The notes: a model not told the origin generated them from the letters alone. DNA of 64,000 nt from Didemnitutus sp047777955 (GCF_047777955.1 NZ_CP180537.1:2976001-3040000), one strand, 5' to 3'. Positions 9,234-21,299 are shown, counted from the first letter of the stretch. Translations and numbers: made by a program.

Positions 9234-9306
9234 GGGTGTTTGTTGTTAAAGGGTAGAAACCGCGCCGGCGGCGCGGCGGGGGCGGCCGTGGCGCCGCGCG
9301 GCGCGC

Positions 9307-9639
9307 TCAGGCGGCGCCGTCGGTCTTCTTCACGAGGGCGTGCACGAAGCCCTTGCCGATTTCGACCTTCTGGTTGTCGGCGCCGATGCGGACGACGAAG
9401 CGGTCGTCCTTCACGCTGGTGATCACGCCGTAGATGCCGCCGGTCGTGACGATTTCGTCACCGGCCTTGAGGGCGCCGAGCATCTTTTCGTGCTCCTTCT
9501 GCTTCTTGCGCTGCGGGGCGATCAGGAGGAAATACATCGCGCCGAACATGAGCACCAGAGGCAGCATCTGCATGAGCATGGAGCCACCGGAAGGAGCGGC
9601 GGGTTGGGCCTGGGCGAGGAAGGAGGAGAATTTGGTCAT
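9307..9639 (-). CDS. yajC: Sec translocon accessory protein YajC
   Basis: 110-residue small membrane protein associated with SecDF. One transmembrane helix ('MLPLVLMFGAMYFLLIAPQRKKQKEHEKML', residues ~23-45) contains the conserved 'IAPQRKKQKEH' exit sequence. A soluble beta-rich domain follows ('AGDEIVTTGGIYGVITSV'), the YajC hallmark. It precedes secDF by 73 bases in the same operon. The divergent AT-rich gap of about 85 bases to speA presumably holds its promoter, though I cannot fix -35/-10 boxes with confidence. Confidence 0.95.
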   Translation of the reverse strand: MTKFSSFLAQAQPAAPSGGSMLMQMLPLVLMFGAMYFLLIAPQRKKQKEHEKMLGALKAGDEIVTTGGIYGVITSVKDDRFVVRIGADNQKVEIGKGFVHALVKKTDGAA

Positions 9640-9723
9640 TGATTCTTCGACTGAATTGAAAAATTAAAACGGCGATTAATCTAACCAGCCCAACAAAAAG
9701 CAAGCCTCCGTTCGCACACTGCC

Positions 9724-11664
<1,941 letters not shown>

Positions 11665-11720
11665 CGCCGGCTTCCGGCCTGCAAACCCAAGAATGTAGGG
11701 CGGGGTCGCCGGGCCCCGCC
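11665..11720 (+). repeat. Two palindromic elements after speA (REP-like)
   Basis: Two hairpins directly follow the speA stop. The first is GCCGG/CCGGC (11666-11670 with 11674-11678). The second is GGCGGGGTC paired with GGCCCCGCC (11699-11707 with 11712-11720, one G-T pair, loop GCCG), preceded by GTAGG. There is no T-tract, so they are weak terminators at best. Similar 'GTAGGG + palindrome' units follow other genes in the window (15742 and 37723). Confidence 0.55.
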
Positions 11721-11732
11721 GAGAAAGCCGCG

Positions 11733-12565
11733 ATGCCGCCGCGCCTCCTCGTCCTCCTCAGCGCCCTCCTCGCCACCGCGTCGCTTCTCCGCGCCGACTC
11801 CGCCCCCGCTGCCGGCGTCGCGCCAAACTACGGCAACGACGCCGCGCACGGCCACTACGCCGCGGTCAACGGCATCCGGCTTTACTACGAGACCTACGGC
11901 TCCGGCGCGCCGCTCGTCGTCCTGCACGGCAACGGCGGCAATCTCGCCGCCATGCGGCACCAGATCGATTTCTTCCGCGCGACGCGCCAGGTCATCGCCG
12001 TCGACAGCCGCGGCCACGGCCGCAGCGAAATGGGCGCGACTCCCTCACCTACGAGAAAATCGCCGACGACGTCGCCGCCCTGCTCGCGCAACTCCACGCC
12101 TCGCCCGCCGACGTCATCGGCTGGAGCGACGGCGGCATCGTCGCCCTGCAGCTCGCCTTGCGTCACCCGCAGCGCGTCCGCCGCATCGCCCTCTCCGGCG
12201 CCAATCTCGACGTCGCGGCCCTCAAGCCCGAGGACCTCGCCAGCATGCGCGCGGAACTCGCCGGCGTCCGCGCCAAGCTCGCCGCCGGCGACCGCGCGCC
12301 GCGCCTGCTCCAGCTCGAGCAGCACCTCGTGCTCATGGTCGACCAGACGCCCATCACGCCCGCCGATCTCCGCCGCATCACCTGCCCCGCCCTCGTGCTC
12401 GCGGGCGAGCACGACATGATTCCCGAGCCGAGCACGCGCGCCATCGCCGCCGGCCTGCCGCACGCCCAGCTCCACATCTTTCCCGGTGCCAGCCACGGCG
12501 CGCTCCAGGAAGTTCCCGCGGAGTTCAACCGCGTCGTCGCCGAGTTCCTCGCCGCAAGGCCCTGA
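11733..12565 (+). CDS. Secreted alpha/beta-hydrolase (frame broken near 12031-12046)
   Basis: Alpha/beta-hydrolase with a Sec signal peptide ('LLVLLSALLATASLLRA', residues ~4-20). The oxyanion region is 'LVVLHGNGGNLAAM' and the strand-4 motif is 'VIAVDSRGHGRSEM'. The frame then breaks and continues one frame back as 'LTYEKIADDVAALLAQL', followed by the nucleophile elbow 'GWSDGG' (Ser), 'GEHDMIPEP' (Asp) and 'GASHGALQ' (His), so the whole catalytic triad is present. Adding one C to the CCC at 12042-12044, or one G to the preceding run, restores a continuous product of about 277 residues. A genuine pseudogene is possible, but the clean conservation after the break argues for a sequence error. 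Substrate unknown; ester or lactone hydrolysis is usual. Confidence 0.75.
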
Positions 12566-12726
12566 GCTCGCCGCCGCTCCTGCGGCGACGAGACCGTTTT
12601 CCCGAAGAAGCGGACCGGCCCCGGCGCCGCTGCCCCACGGTGCGCATCCCTCCATTGAGGGGCCGCGTATGAGACGTTTCGCGATTGTTGCTCCGCAACC
12701 GCTTCCCGTAGCCTTGCCGCACCCCT

Positions 12727-15700
12727 ATGCGTTTGCCCCTCGTTCTACTCGCGCTCACGGCTGCGCTCACCCTCCGAGCCGAGCGCCTCACCGTCAACTT
12801 CAACGCCGACTGGCGCTTCACGAAATCGGATCCCGCCGGCGCCGCCGCGCCCGGGTTCGACGACGCCGCCTGGACCACCGTCACGACGCCTCACACCTTC
12901 AACGACGTCGACACCTTCGACAACTGGTCGCTCCCCGGCCACCGCGGCGAGCAGGAGCAGTGGAGCGGCCGCACGTGGTATCGGAAACACTTCGCCGCCC
13001 CCGCCGCGTGGCGCGGCAAGAAGGTCTTCATCGAATTCGAGGCCGTGCGCCAGGTCGCCGAAGTCTACCTCAACGGCACGAAGCTCGGCACCGCCAAAGG
13101 CGGCTTCACGCCGTTCGGCTTCGACCTCACGCCGCACCTGCGCTTCGACGCGCCGAACGTCCTCGCCGTGAGGGTCGACAACCGCTTCGCCAAGGACCCG
13201 CTCGACCCGTCGCTCGCGCCGCAGGCCGCCACGAACGAGAAAACCCATCCCAACCTCGGCCAGCTCTCGCAGCAGTTCAACGAGACCATCCCCGCCACGC
13301 TCGACGAACTCCAGGCCGACCAGATTCCGTGGAACAACCCGCACTGGCATCCCGCCCACGGCGGCATCTACCGCAACGTCCGCCTCCACGTCACCGACCC
13401 GCTGCACGTCACGCTCCCGCTCTACTCGTTTCTCCAAACCGAGGGGCCCTACGCCTACGCCACGAACGTCACCGCCGAATCCGCCGACTTCGCGCTCGAA
13501 ATCCCCGCGCGCAACGAGCGCCCGACCGACGATTGTTTCACCGTGGCCGCCGCGCTCTTCGACGCCGACGGCCGCGAAGTCTGGCGCGGCGCGCAGGACG
13601 TCGCGCTCGCCGCCGGCGAGACGAACACCTTCAAGTTCACCGCCCAGCTCCCGCAGCCGCGCCTCTGGGAGCCCGGCTACCCGCACGTCTACTGCTGCGC
13701 GATCGAGCTCCGCACCAAGGACGCCGTGATCGACCGCACCGAGATCCCCCTCGGCATCCGCGCCGTGCGCTGGGACGCCGCCACCGGCCTCTGGATCAAC
13801 GGTGCGCACACCAAGCTCCACGGCTGGGGCCAGAAGCCGACCAACGAGTGGCCCGGCCTCGGCGCCGCCCTGCCCGACTGGCTGCACGCCTACACCTCGC
13901 AGCTCATGCACGACGCCGGCGGCAACTTCATCCGCTGGGGCCACACGCCCGCGGGCCCCGCCCAGATCCGCGCCGGCGACGAGCTCGGCATCGTCACGCT
14001 GCAACCCGCCGGCGACGGCGAGCACGACACCGTCGGCGGCGCGTGGGCGCTGCGCCTCGCCAACTTCCGCGACGTGCTGATCTATTACCGCAACAACCCG
14101 TCGATCTTCATCTGGGAAGGCGGCAACCAGAAGGTCACGCGCGAGCACGCTGCCGCACTGCGCGCGCTGATGGACCGCTACGATCCGCACGGCGGCCGCG
14201 CCTACGCCCACCGCCGCGCCGACCAGATCACGGCCGAGTTCATGGACGTCGGCATCGGCACCGAAGGCGGCCGCGAGATCGCGCGCCTGCCCGTCGTCGA
14301 AGGCGAATACGACCGCGAGGAGTCGCCCCGCCGCGTCTGGGACGACGCCTCGCCGCCGAACTTCGGCTACCCCGAGGCCAAGGGCCAGACCTACCAGCTC
14401 ACCTCCGAGCAGTTCGCGGTGAACCAGGTGAAGCACTACGTCACCAAGCTCGGAGCCGGCAACCACGCCGGCGGCGCCAACTGGATCTTCTCCGACAGCA
14501 CGAGCGGCGGCCGCGTCGCGGTGGAAGTCGCCCGCACCAGCGGCGAGGTCGACGGCGTGCGCCTGCCCAAGGAAGCCTACTTCGTCTGCCAGGTGATGTT
14601 CACCTACACGCCGCGCGTGCACCTCGTCGGCCACTGGTCCTACCCGGCCGGCACGAAGAAAACCGTCTACGTCGCCGCCAACACCGGCGGCGAGGTCGAG
14701 TTGTTCCTCAACGGCCGCTCCCTCGGTCGCGCGCAGCCGGAGAACCGTTTTCTCTACACGTTCCGCGACGTCGCCTTCGCACCCGGCGAGATCAAGGCCG
14801 TCGCCTACGACCGGGCCGGCCGCGCCGCCGCCACCACCGCGAAGCACACCGTCGGCCCGGCGGTCGCACTGCGCCTGACGCCGATCACGGGCCCCGACGG
14901 CTGGCGCGCCGACGGCGCCGACATCGCGCTGCTCGACGTCGAGGCGGTCGACGCCCGCGGCGAGCGCGTCCCGACCTTCCAGCAGCGCGTCGACTTCGCC
15001 GTCGCCGGCCCCGCCGTCTGGCGCGGCGGCTACAACAGCGGTAAAATCGACTCCATCAACCACACCTTCCTCGACCTCGAGGCCGGCATCAACCGCGTCG
15101 CGCTGCGCAGCCTGACCGCGACCGGCCCGGTCACTGTCCGCGCGAGCTCCGCCGGATTGCAATCCGCGGCCATCACCCTCACGCCGCGCACGGTGGCCGC
15201 CGACGAGCCGCCGGCGTGGCCGAAGTTCACCCTGCCCGCCGCCCCGCAGCGCCAGCCCGCCGAACTCGCACCGCGCGCCGACGCCGTCGCCGCCATCCCC
15301 GCGGGCCAGGCCGGCCGTTTCATCAAGACCTTCAACTACACCGGACCCAACGCCTCGATCGTCCACATCGAGACCAACGCGCAGAACGGCCGCAACGCCT
15401 ACGTCGACGTCGAGTCGCCCTTCAAGGCCCTGCCCGCCGCCCTCTCCGGCGCCGACTGGGTGCAGGTCGACAACCGCGATGCCCGCTATCACGCCGTCGA
15501 CCTGATGGAACTCGCCACCGCCGCTCCCGCGGTCGTGACGATCGCCCACGACGACCGCCTGCCGCGCCCGCCGTGGCTTGGCGATTTCGCGCCGACGGGC
15601 GAGCAACTCGTCGTGAACGGAGTCACGCTCTCGCTCTTCGCCCGCCGCCTCGACGCCGCCACCAGCCTCACCCTCGGGCCGAATACCGAGCAGGCCAACC

Positions 15701-15744
15701 CCGAACAGGCCGCGATGTATCTGGTCTTCGTGAACGCAAAGTAG
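12727..15744 (+). CDS. Secreted glycoside hydrolase family 2 protein (beta-galactosidase-like), Gln at the acid/base site
   Basis: 1005-residue protein with a short signal peptide (MRLPLVLLALTAALTLRA). The GH2 order is recognisable: a sugar-binding jelly roll (~25-225, 'WYRKHF', 'VYLNGTKLG', 'GGIYRNVRLHV'), an immunoglobulin-like domain (~226-345), a TIM barrel (~346-620) and C-terminal beta-sandwich/DUF4982-like domains. In typical GH2 enzymes the acid/base Glu follows Asn in 'GNE'. Here the segment reads 'IFIWEGGNQ', with Gln468 (codon CAG, 14128-14130). A nucleophile-like Glu remains in 'EGEYD' (Glu527). The protein may be a variant clade, a sugar-binding non-enzyme, or use another acid. 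It probably targets plant or algal galactoside-type glycans in the periplasm. Confidence 0.85.
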   Translation: MRLPLVLLALTAALTLRAERLTVNFNADWRFTKSDPAGAAAPGFDDAAWTTVTTPHTFNDVDTFDNWSLPGHRGEQEQWSGRTWYRKHFAAPAAWRGKKVFIEFEAVRQVAEVYLNGTKLGTAKGGFTPFGFDLTPHLRFDAPNVLAVRVDNRFAKDPLDPSLAPQAATNEKTHPNLGQLSQQFNETIPATLDELQADQIPWNNPHWHPAHGGIYRNVRLHVTDPLHVTLPLYSFLQTEGPYAYATNVTAESADFALEIPARNERPTDDCFTVAAALFDADGREVWRGAQDVALAAGETNTFKFTAQLPQPRLWEPGYPHVYCCAIELRTKDAVIDRTEIPLGIRAVRWDAATGLWINGAHTKLHGWGQKPTNEWPGLGAALPDWLHAYTSQLMHDAGGNFIRWGHTPAGPAQIRAGDELGIVTLQPAGDGEHDTVGGAWALRLANFRDVLIYYRNNPSIFIWEGGNQKVTREHAAALRALMDRYDPHGGRAYAHRRADQITAEFMDVGIGTEGGREIARLPVVEGEYDREESPRRVWDDASPPNFGYPEAKGQTYQLTSEQFAVNQVKHYVTKLGAGNHAGGANWIFSDSTSGGRVAVEVARTSGEVDGVRLPKEAYFVCQVMFTYTPRVHLVGHWSYPAGTKKTVYVAANTGGEVELFLNGRSLGRAQPENRFLYTFRDVAFAPGEIKAVAYDRAGRAAATTAKHTVGPAVALRLTPITGPDGWRADGADIALLDVEAVDARGERVPTFQQRVDFAVAGPAVWRGGYNSGKIDSINHTFLDLEAGINRVALRSLTATGPVTVRASSAGLQSAAITLTPRTVAADEPPAWPKFTLPAAPQRQPAELAPRADAVAAIPAGQAGRFIKTFNYTGPNASIVHIETNAQNGRNAYVDVESPFKALPAALSGADWVQVDNRDARYHAVDLMELATAAPAVVTIAHDDRLPRPPWLGDFAPTGEQLVVNGVTLSLFARRLDAATSLTLGPNTEQANPEQAAMYLVFVNAK

Positions 15745-15804
15745 GGCCGGCTTCAGCCGGCCCCAAGGCTACGAACGCATACCCGGTCCGGATAAATCCG
15801 GACC
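15744..15804. repeat. Convergent palindrome pair between the GH2 gene and ppc
   Basis: Two perfect hairpins fill the convergent gap. GGGCCGGC/GCCGGCCC (15744-15751 with 15756-15763, loop TTCA) begins inside the GH2 stop codon. GGTCCGGA/TCCGGACC (15785-15792 with 15797-15804, loop TAAA) lies 6 bases from the ppc stop. Neither has a T-tract. They may act as bidirectional stop signals or be members of a dispersed GTAGGG-linked palindrome family. Confidence 0.6.
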
Positions 15805-15809
15805 TGCTC

Positions 15810-18476
15810 TCACCCCGTGTTCTTCAACCCCGCGGCGATGCCGCTCACCGTCAGCTCGATCACGCGCTTGGCTTCGCGGCGCGCGGCGTCGGACAGTTTT
15901 CCCGCGCGCAGGCGGCGGATCATCTCCACCTGCAGGTAGTTCAGCGGGTCGATGTAGGGATTGCGTTGCTTGATCGAGTTCGCGAGCACGGGCTCGCCGC
16001 CGAGCAGGTGATTCTGCCCGGCGACCGCGAGCACCCATTTCTCCGTGCGGCGGAACTCCGCCGCGATGCGCTCGAAGATGCGTTCGCGCAGCGTCGCGTC
16101 CTCGACCAGGCCGGCGTAGATGCGCGCGATGCCGAGGTCGGCCTTGCCGAGCGTGAGCTGGGTGTTGTCGATCAGCAGACGGAAGAACAGCCACTCGCGA
16201 TACATCGTGCGCAGCTGCTCGAGGCCGCCGTCGCGCGCGGCGTGCTGCTCGAGCGCGGAGCCGAGGCCGAACCAGCCGGGCAGGTTGAAGCGGCTCTGCA
16301 TCCACGAGAAAACCCACGGGATCGCGCGCAGGTCCGCCAGCGTGCGCGGGCCGGCCTTGCGGTAGGACGGGCGCGAGCCGAGCTTCAGCTCGCCGATCTC
16401 GTCGATCGGCGTCGCCTGCTGCCAGAAGGTCAGGAACTCCGGATCGTGCACCAGCGCGCGGTAAACCTCCGTGCTGTGGGCGCTCATCGCCGCCATCGCC
16501 GCCGGCCAGTCCGGGGCCAGAGGCGTGCGCTCCGCGCGCGCCGCCTGCGAGCCGAGGATGACGCCGTAGGCCATCTGCTCCAGCACGCGGTGCGCGATGT
16601 CGACGTCGTGGTAGCGCGTCGAGAGCACCTCGCCCTGCTCGGTGATGCGGATGCCGCCGTTTTTCAGGCCCACCGGCTGCGCCAGCACGGCCTTGGCCGC
16701 CGGACCGCCGCCGCGCGCAATGCTGCCGCCGCGACCGTGGAAGAGCGTCAGGCCGATGCCGCGGCCGTGCACGACGGCGGAAATGGTCTCCTGCGCCTCG
16801 TAGAGCGCCCAGTTGGCGGCGAGGAAGCCGGCGTCCTTGTTGCTGTCGGAATAGCCCAGCATCACGTGCTGGTGGTTGCGCTGCCGCTTCAGCCAGCGCC
16901 GGTAAACCGGATTATCGAACAACTGCTCCAGCACACGCGGCGCGTTCTGCAGGTCGTCGAGCGTCTCGAACAGCGGCGACACCGGCAGGTTCGTCCCCGC
17001 CACCGTCTGCAGCAGCACGACTTCGAGCAGATCCGAGACGTCGTTGGTCATGCTGACGATGTAGATGCCGAGCGCCTCGGGCGGGGCGCCGCGCACGGCG
17101 TCGAGGGACTCCAACGCGGCCTTCAGGTCGCCGGTGGCGTCGGACGGCGCCGGCGGCGGGGCCTTGATCGCGCGCGAAAGCAGGCGGCACTTCTCGGCTT
17201 CGGGCAGCTCGGGATAGTCGTCGCGCCCGAGCAGCGCGGCGACCGCGCGCGCATGCCACGCCGAGTGCTGGCGAAGGTCGAGGCGGGCCGTGTGCAGGCC
17301 GAAGGTCGCGGCGCGGCTCTCGACGTCGCGCAGGGTGCCGTCGGCGATCACCGCGGCGCGGCTCCGGCGCAGGCTGGCGTCGATCGCGGCGAGCGCCTCG
17401 CGCAGCTCCGGCTCCGTCAGCGGATGCTTCGGGTCGCGCAGGCGCGAGCGCAGCGTGAAGACGAGCAGGCGATACGGTTCGAACTCGTGGCGGCGCTTGA
17501 TCTCGTCCCAGTCGGGCGAGTTGCGCCCGAGCTTCTCCGCCAGGCGCACCAGCGCCGGGGCCGCCGGCTCGCGCAGCGAGGAGAGCGTGAGCGACCAGCC
17601 GAGGCGCTGGAGGCCGCGGCCCATGGCGGTCAGGGCGAGGTCGCGTTCGAGCTTCAGCACGCTGCGGGTGACGTCGCCGGTGACGAAGGGATTGCCGTCG
17701 CGGTCGCCGCCGATCCACGAGCCGAAGCGCAGCCAGCCCTGCGGCGGGCGCACCGTCGGGTAGTGTTTCGCCAGCGCCGCCGCGAGGTCGCGCTGCAGCT
17801 CGGGCAGCACATGGTAGAGCGTGCGCTCGAAATACCACAGTCCGGTGCGCGCCTCGTCGATCACGGTCGGCGGCGTCGGGCGGCCGCGGTCGGTCAGCCA
17901 GAGCGACACGATCTCGCGCTCGATCTCCGGGCTCGTCGCCATCGCGGACACGGAGGTGTGGCGCAGCACCTCGGCCAGCGCCGCGAGCTTGGTCAGCAAG
18001 GTGCGGCGCTTGGCCTCGGTCGGATGCGCCGTGAACACGAGCTCGATGGCGAGCTGGTCGAGCACCGCCTGCACCTCCGCGGACGACACGCCCCGGCGCT
18101 TCAGCTCCGCGACGGCGGCGGCGATGGACTCCTTGCGGTGCTCGGGATCGGCCCGGCGCGCGCGCAGCAGGCGGATGCGGAAGTTTTCCTCGGCGAGATT
18201 GACCAGTTCGAAGAAGAGCGTGAACGCCATCGCCTGGTTCAGCGCCTGGCGCGGCGAAAGGCGGCGGACGCGCGCGGCGAGCTTCTCCGCCGCGGCCGTC
18301 TTGCCGGCGCGACTCTCCTTGGCCAGCCCGCGCAGCTCCTCGACGAGCTGGAACGTCGGGGTGCCCTCCAGGCGCTCGATGATCGAGCCCAGTCGGGCAC
18401 CCAGCGTGCGCACCTCCGCGCGGAGCTGCGGCAGTTCGTCGATGGCGTGGTGAGGCGTGGAAGGAGCGGCGGACAT
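15810..18476 (-). CDS. ppc: Phosphoenolpyruvate carboxylase
   Basis: 888-residue anaplerotic enzyme making oxaloacetate from PEP and bicarbonate. The first active-site block 'LVFTAHPTEAKRRT' carries the catalytic His151. The second block is 'MLGYSDSNKDAGFLAANW'. The mobile glycine loop is 'LFHGRGGSIARGGGP', followed by 'GGIRITEQGEVLS'. The C-terminus ends 'SGIAAGLKNTG', matching the strictly conserved QNTG/RNTG end of bacterial PEPC that forms part of the active and effector sites. Length matches E. coli Ppc (883). It is transcribed alone, about 60 bases downstream of the hrpB-type gene and convergent with the GH2 gene. Confidence 0.97.
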   Translation of the reverse strand: MSAAPSTPHHAIDELPQLRAEVRTLGARLGSIIERLEGTPTFQLVEELRGLAKESRAGKTAAAEKLAARVRRLSPRQALNQAMAFTLFFELVNLAEENFRIRLLRARRADPEHRKESIAAAVAELKRRGVSSAEVQAVLDQLAIELVFTAHPTEAKRRTLLTKLAALAEVLRHTSVSAMATSPEIEREIVSLWLTDRGRPTPPTVIDEARTGLWYFERTLYHVLPELQRDLAAALAKHYPTVRPPQGWLRFGSWIGGDRDGNPFVTGDVTRSVLKLERDLALTAMGRGLQRLGWSLTLSSLREPAAPALVRLAEKLGRNSPDWDEIKRRHEFEPYRLLVFTLRSRLRDPKHPLTEPELREALAAIDASLRRSRAAVIADGTLRDVESRAATFGLHTARLDLRQHSAWHARAVAALLGRDDYPELPEAEKCRLLSRAIKAPPPAPSDATGDLKAALESLDAVRGAPPEALGIYIVSMTNDVSDLLEVVLLQTVAGTNLPVSPLFETLDDLQNAPRVLEQLFDNPVYRRWLKRQRNHQHVMLGYSDSNKDAGFLAANWALYEAQETISAVVHGRGIGLTLFHGRGGSIARGGGPAAKAVLAQPVGLKNGGIRITEQGEVLSTRYHDVDIAHRVLEQMAYGVILGSQAARAERTPLAPDWPAAMAAMSAHSTEVYRALVHDPEFLTFWQQATPIDEIGELKLGSRPSYRKAGPRTLADLRAIPWVFSWMQSRFNLPGWFGLGSALEQHAARDGGLEQLRTMYREWLFFRLLIDNTQLTLGKADLGIARIYAGLVEDATLRERIFERIAAEFRRTEKWVLAVAGQNHLLGGEPVLANSIKQRNPYIDPLNYLQVEMIRRLRAGKLSDAARREAKRVIELTVSGIAAGLKNTG

Positions 18477-18536
18477 CGGGGCGAGGGCAACTTGCGCCGG
18501 TCGCGAAACCGGCTCAACGCCTCACGGCGTCATAGC

Positions 18537-21083
18537 CTAGCGCCATTCGTGCCGCGGGTAGCGGCGGGACAGCTCGGTCTTGATCTTCGGATACTGGTCG
18601 CGCCAGAAGTTCGACAGGTCGTCCGTGACCTGGATCGGGCGCTGGTTCGGGGCCAGCACCTCGATCTTCACCGGCACGCGGCCGTGGCCGAGGGTGAACT
18701 TGGAGCTGACGCCGTAGAGTTCCTGGATGCGCGCGCTGAGCACGGGCGGGCCGTCCTTTTCGTAGCGCACCCGGGCCTTGCGGCCGTTGGCCATCTCGAT
18801 GCGCTCGGGCAGATACTCGTCGAGGACGGCGAGCTGCTCCGGCAGCAGCCAGTCGCGCAACACGGGCATGACCGGCTTGTCCTTCAGCTCGCGCGCGCCG
18901 TAGCTGCCGTAGCAAATCTGCTCGATCAACGTGGCGCGATCGGCGTCGGTGATCGGGTTGACCTCGAGCTCGGGCCACCACTTGGCCAGGCAGTTGACCC
19001 GCGTGATCCAGTGTTCGACCGACTCGTTCCACTCGGTGAGTTCGATGCGGCCGGCCAGGACCTCGCGCGCCAGGAGCGCGGCCGCCTGCCCTTCCGGCGG
19101 TTCGTCGGCGGTCTGCTTCGACTCGAGCACGAGGTCGCGGAAGCGCCGCTCCCTGCGCGCGAGCACGCGGCGCTGCGTCTCGTCGTAAACCACGCCGCCG
19201 GCGTCCTGGAAATCCTCCGGGAACAGCTCCTTCAGCCAGGCCTCCTCGACGGCGGTGTTGAGGTTCAGGATCGTGTTCACTTCGCCGCGGCTCTCGATCT
19301 CGGTGATCTCGGCGGCCACGAACAGCGGCGAATGCTGGATCACGCTCTCCCGCGCGAGCACTCCCTTGCGCGCGTGCACGAGTTCGCACCGCAGCGTGCC
19401 CTTGTCGAGGCGGCGCGCGAGGTGGTCGCTGAAGCCCAGCAGCACGCACTTGCGCACGGCGACGCCGTCGATGCGCTTCTCCGCCACGTCGAGTTTTTCC
19501 GCCGCGGCGATCTCGAGGAACTGTTCGAAGAGCGGGCCGACCTGCCGCACCGCCTGCACGTGGATGCCGAGGCGGCGGCAGGCATCCATGTGGTAGTTCG
19601 CCTTGTCCGCGTAGCGCCACGCGCGCATGAGCAGGAAGAAATCCGACTCGCTCTCCGCGCCGAAGAGTTCCTCGCGCGCCTCCTCGGTGCGGCGGTCGAC
19701 GCCGCGGAGGAGGAAGTTGCGCCCCTGCGTCAGCGCCGCCATCAGCGCGACCGAGCGCACGCAGCCGTAATCCTGCGCGGCGAGGAACATCCGCGCGTAG
19801 CGCGGGTGCATCGGGAAGCGCAGCATGCGCCGGCCGACCTCGGTGATGGCCTTCTGCGGCCCGTGCAGCGCGCCGAGGTCCTCCAGCAGGGTTTCCGCAC
19901 GCTCGAGCGCCTTGGGCTCGGGTTTCTCCAGCCAAGGGAAGCCGTAGATGTCGTCGATGCCGGCGGCCTTGAGCGTCAGCACCACCTCGGCGAGATCGAG
20001 GCGCTTCACCTCGGGCAGCTCCTGCAGCGGGCGCTGGGCGTGTTCGCGGTCGGTCCACAGCCGCAGGCAGACGCCGGGCGCGGTGCGGCCGGCGCGGCCG
20101 GCGCGCTGGTCGGAGGACGCGACGGAAATCTTCTCGATCAACAGCGTGTTGATGCCGCGGTGCGGATCGTAGCGCGCGACGCGGGCGAGGCCGCTGTCGA
20201 CGACCGCGGTCACGCCGTCGATCGTGAGGGAAGTTTCCGCGACATTGGTCGAGACGATGATCTTGCGCGTCTCGTAGCGGGCGACGGCACGATCCTGCGC
20301 CTCGGGCGGCAGCTCGCCGTGCAGCGGGAAGCACGCGAAGCCGCGGAGCGCGTGCGAGCCCTGGATCTCCTGCACGGTGCGGCCGATCTCGAACGCGCCC
20401 GGCATGAACACGAGAATGTCACCCGACGTCTGCGCCGCGATGCGCTCGCACTCGCGCGCCGCGACGGCCCAGACGGGATCGTGCTCGAAATTCACCGTCT
20501 TCGGCAGGTAGTCGACGCGCACCGGGAAGGTGCGCCCCTGCGACGTGAGCACCTCGCACGGCGCGAGGTAGTCCTTGAGCAGCGCCGCGTCGAGCGTGGC
20601 GGACATCACGACGAGCTTCAGGTCGGGGCGCCGCGTCTGCTGGATCTGGATGGCGCGCGCGAGCGAGATGTCGCCGTAGAGGTGGCGCTCGTGAAACTCG
20701 TCGAACACGATCGCGCTGATGCCGCGCAGCGTCGGGTCGAAGGACATTTGCCTCAGCAGGATGCCCTCGGTGACGAAGCGGATGCGCGTCGCCTCGCTCA
20801 CGCGCGAGTCCAGGCGGATCTGGTAACCGACGACGTCGCCCAGGCGAGTGCCGACCTCCTCGGCCACGCGCTTGGCCAGCATGCGCGCGGCGAGCCGGCG
20901 CGGCTGCAGCACGACCACCTCGCCCCGCTCGCCGAGCAGGCCGTGGGCGAGCAGCATCTGCGGCACCTGCGTCGACTTGCCCGAGCCGGTCGGCGCCTGG
21001 ACGATCAACCGCCCCTGCGCGCGCAGCGACGCCACGAGTTTCGACTCGAGTTCGTAGATGGGCAGCTGGCACGGATCAGGCAT
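18537..21083 (-). CDS. hrpB: ATP-dependent RNA helicase HrpB
   Basis: 848 residues from the ATG at 21083; an upstream start at 21218 would add 45 residues without family similarity. It is a DEAH/RHA-type superfamily-2 helicase. Motif I is 'QAPTGSGKSTQVP' (Lys36), motif II is 'DEFHERH' (a DEFH variant of DEAH, with the ERH tail seen in HrpB), motif III is 'SATLD', then 'TNVAETSLTIDGV' (motif V) and 'QRAGRAGR' (motif VI). The HA2 region and the HrpB-specific tail ('WRDQYPKIKTELSRRYPRHEW') follow. Length fits HrpB (about 810-850) rather than HrpA (about 1300). Its physiological RNA substrate is not established in the family. Confidence 0.93.
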   Translation of the reverse strand: MPDPCQLPIYELESKLVASLRAQGRLIVQAPTGSGKSTQVPQMLLAHGLLGERGEVVVLQPRRLAARMLAKRVAEEVGTRLGDVVGYQIRLDSRVSEATRIRFVTEGILLRQMSFDPTLRGISAIVFDEFHERHLYGDISLARAIQIQQTRRPDLKLVVMSATLDAALLKDYLAPCEVLTSQGRTFPVRVDYLPKTVNFEHDPVWAVAARECERIAAQTSGDILVFMPGAFEIGRTVQEIQGSHALRGFACFPLHGELPPEAQDRAVARYETRKIIVSTNVAETSLTIDGVTAVVDSGLARVARYDPHRGINTLLIEKISVASSDQRAGRAGRTAPGVCLRLWTDREHAQRPLQELPEVKRLDLAEVVLTLKAAGIDDIYGFPWLEKPEPKALERAETLLEDLGALHGPQKAITEVGRRMLRFPMHPRYARMFLAAQDYGCVRSVALMAALTQGRNFLLRGVDRRTEEAREELFGAESESDFFLLMRAWRYADKANYHMDACRRLGIHVQAVRQVGPLFEQFLEIAAAEKLDVAEKRIDGVAVRKCVLLGFSDHLARRLDKGTLRCELVHARKGVLARESVIQHSPLFVAAEITEIESRGEVNTILNLNTAVEEAWLKELFPEDFQDAGGVVYDETQRRVLARRERRFRDLVLESKQTADEPPEGQAAALLAREVLAGRIELTEWNESVEHWITRVNCLAKWWPELEVNPITDADRATLIEQICYGSYGARELKDKPVMPVLRDWLLPEQLAVLDEYLPERIEMANGRKARVRYEKDGPPVLSARIQELYGVSSKFTLGHGRVPVKIEVLAPNQRPIQVTDDLSNFWRDQYPKIKTELSRRYPRHEWR

Positions 21084-21299
21084 GAAAAGCGCGTGACAAA
21101 GGCGTGACGCGAAGCGGTTGAGAAGTCGGAAAATCGCGTCCGCGGTCAATGCTCTTTCAACCGGCGGCGGGCGGTGCATCCCGCTCGCCGGACGGTCCTT
21201 CCCCCACCCCACGGACAACCGATGCGCAGCGCGGGATTTGCTGTGAACAACCCGTGAGCAACGTGCCGCTCAGAAGTTATTCACCGCGCGCCTAGGTGA

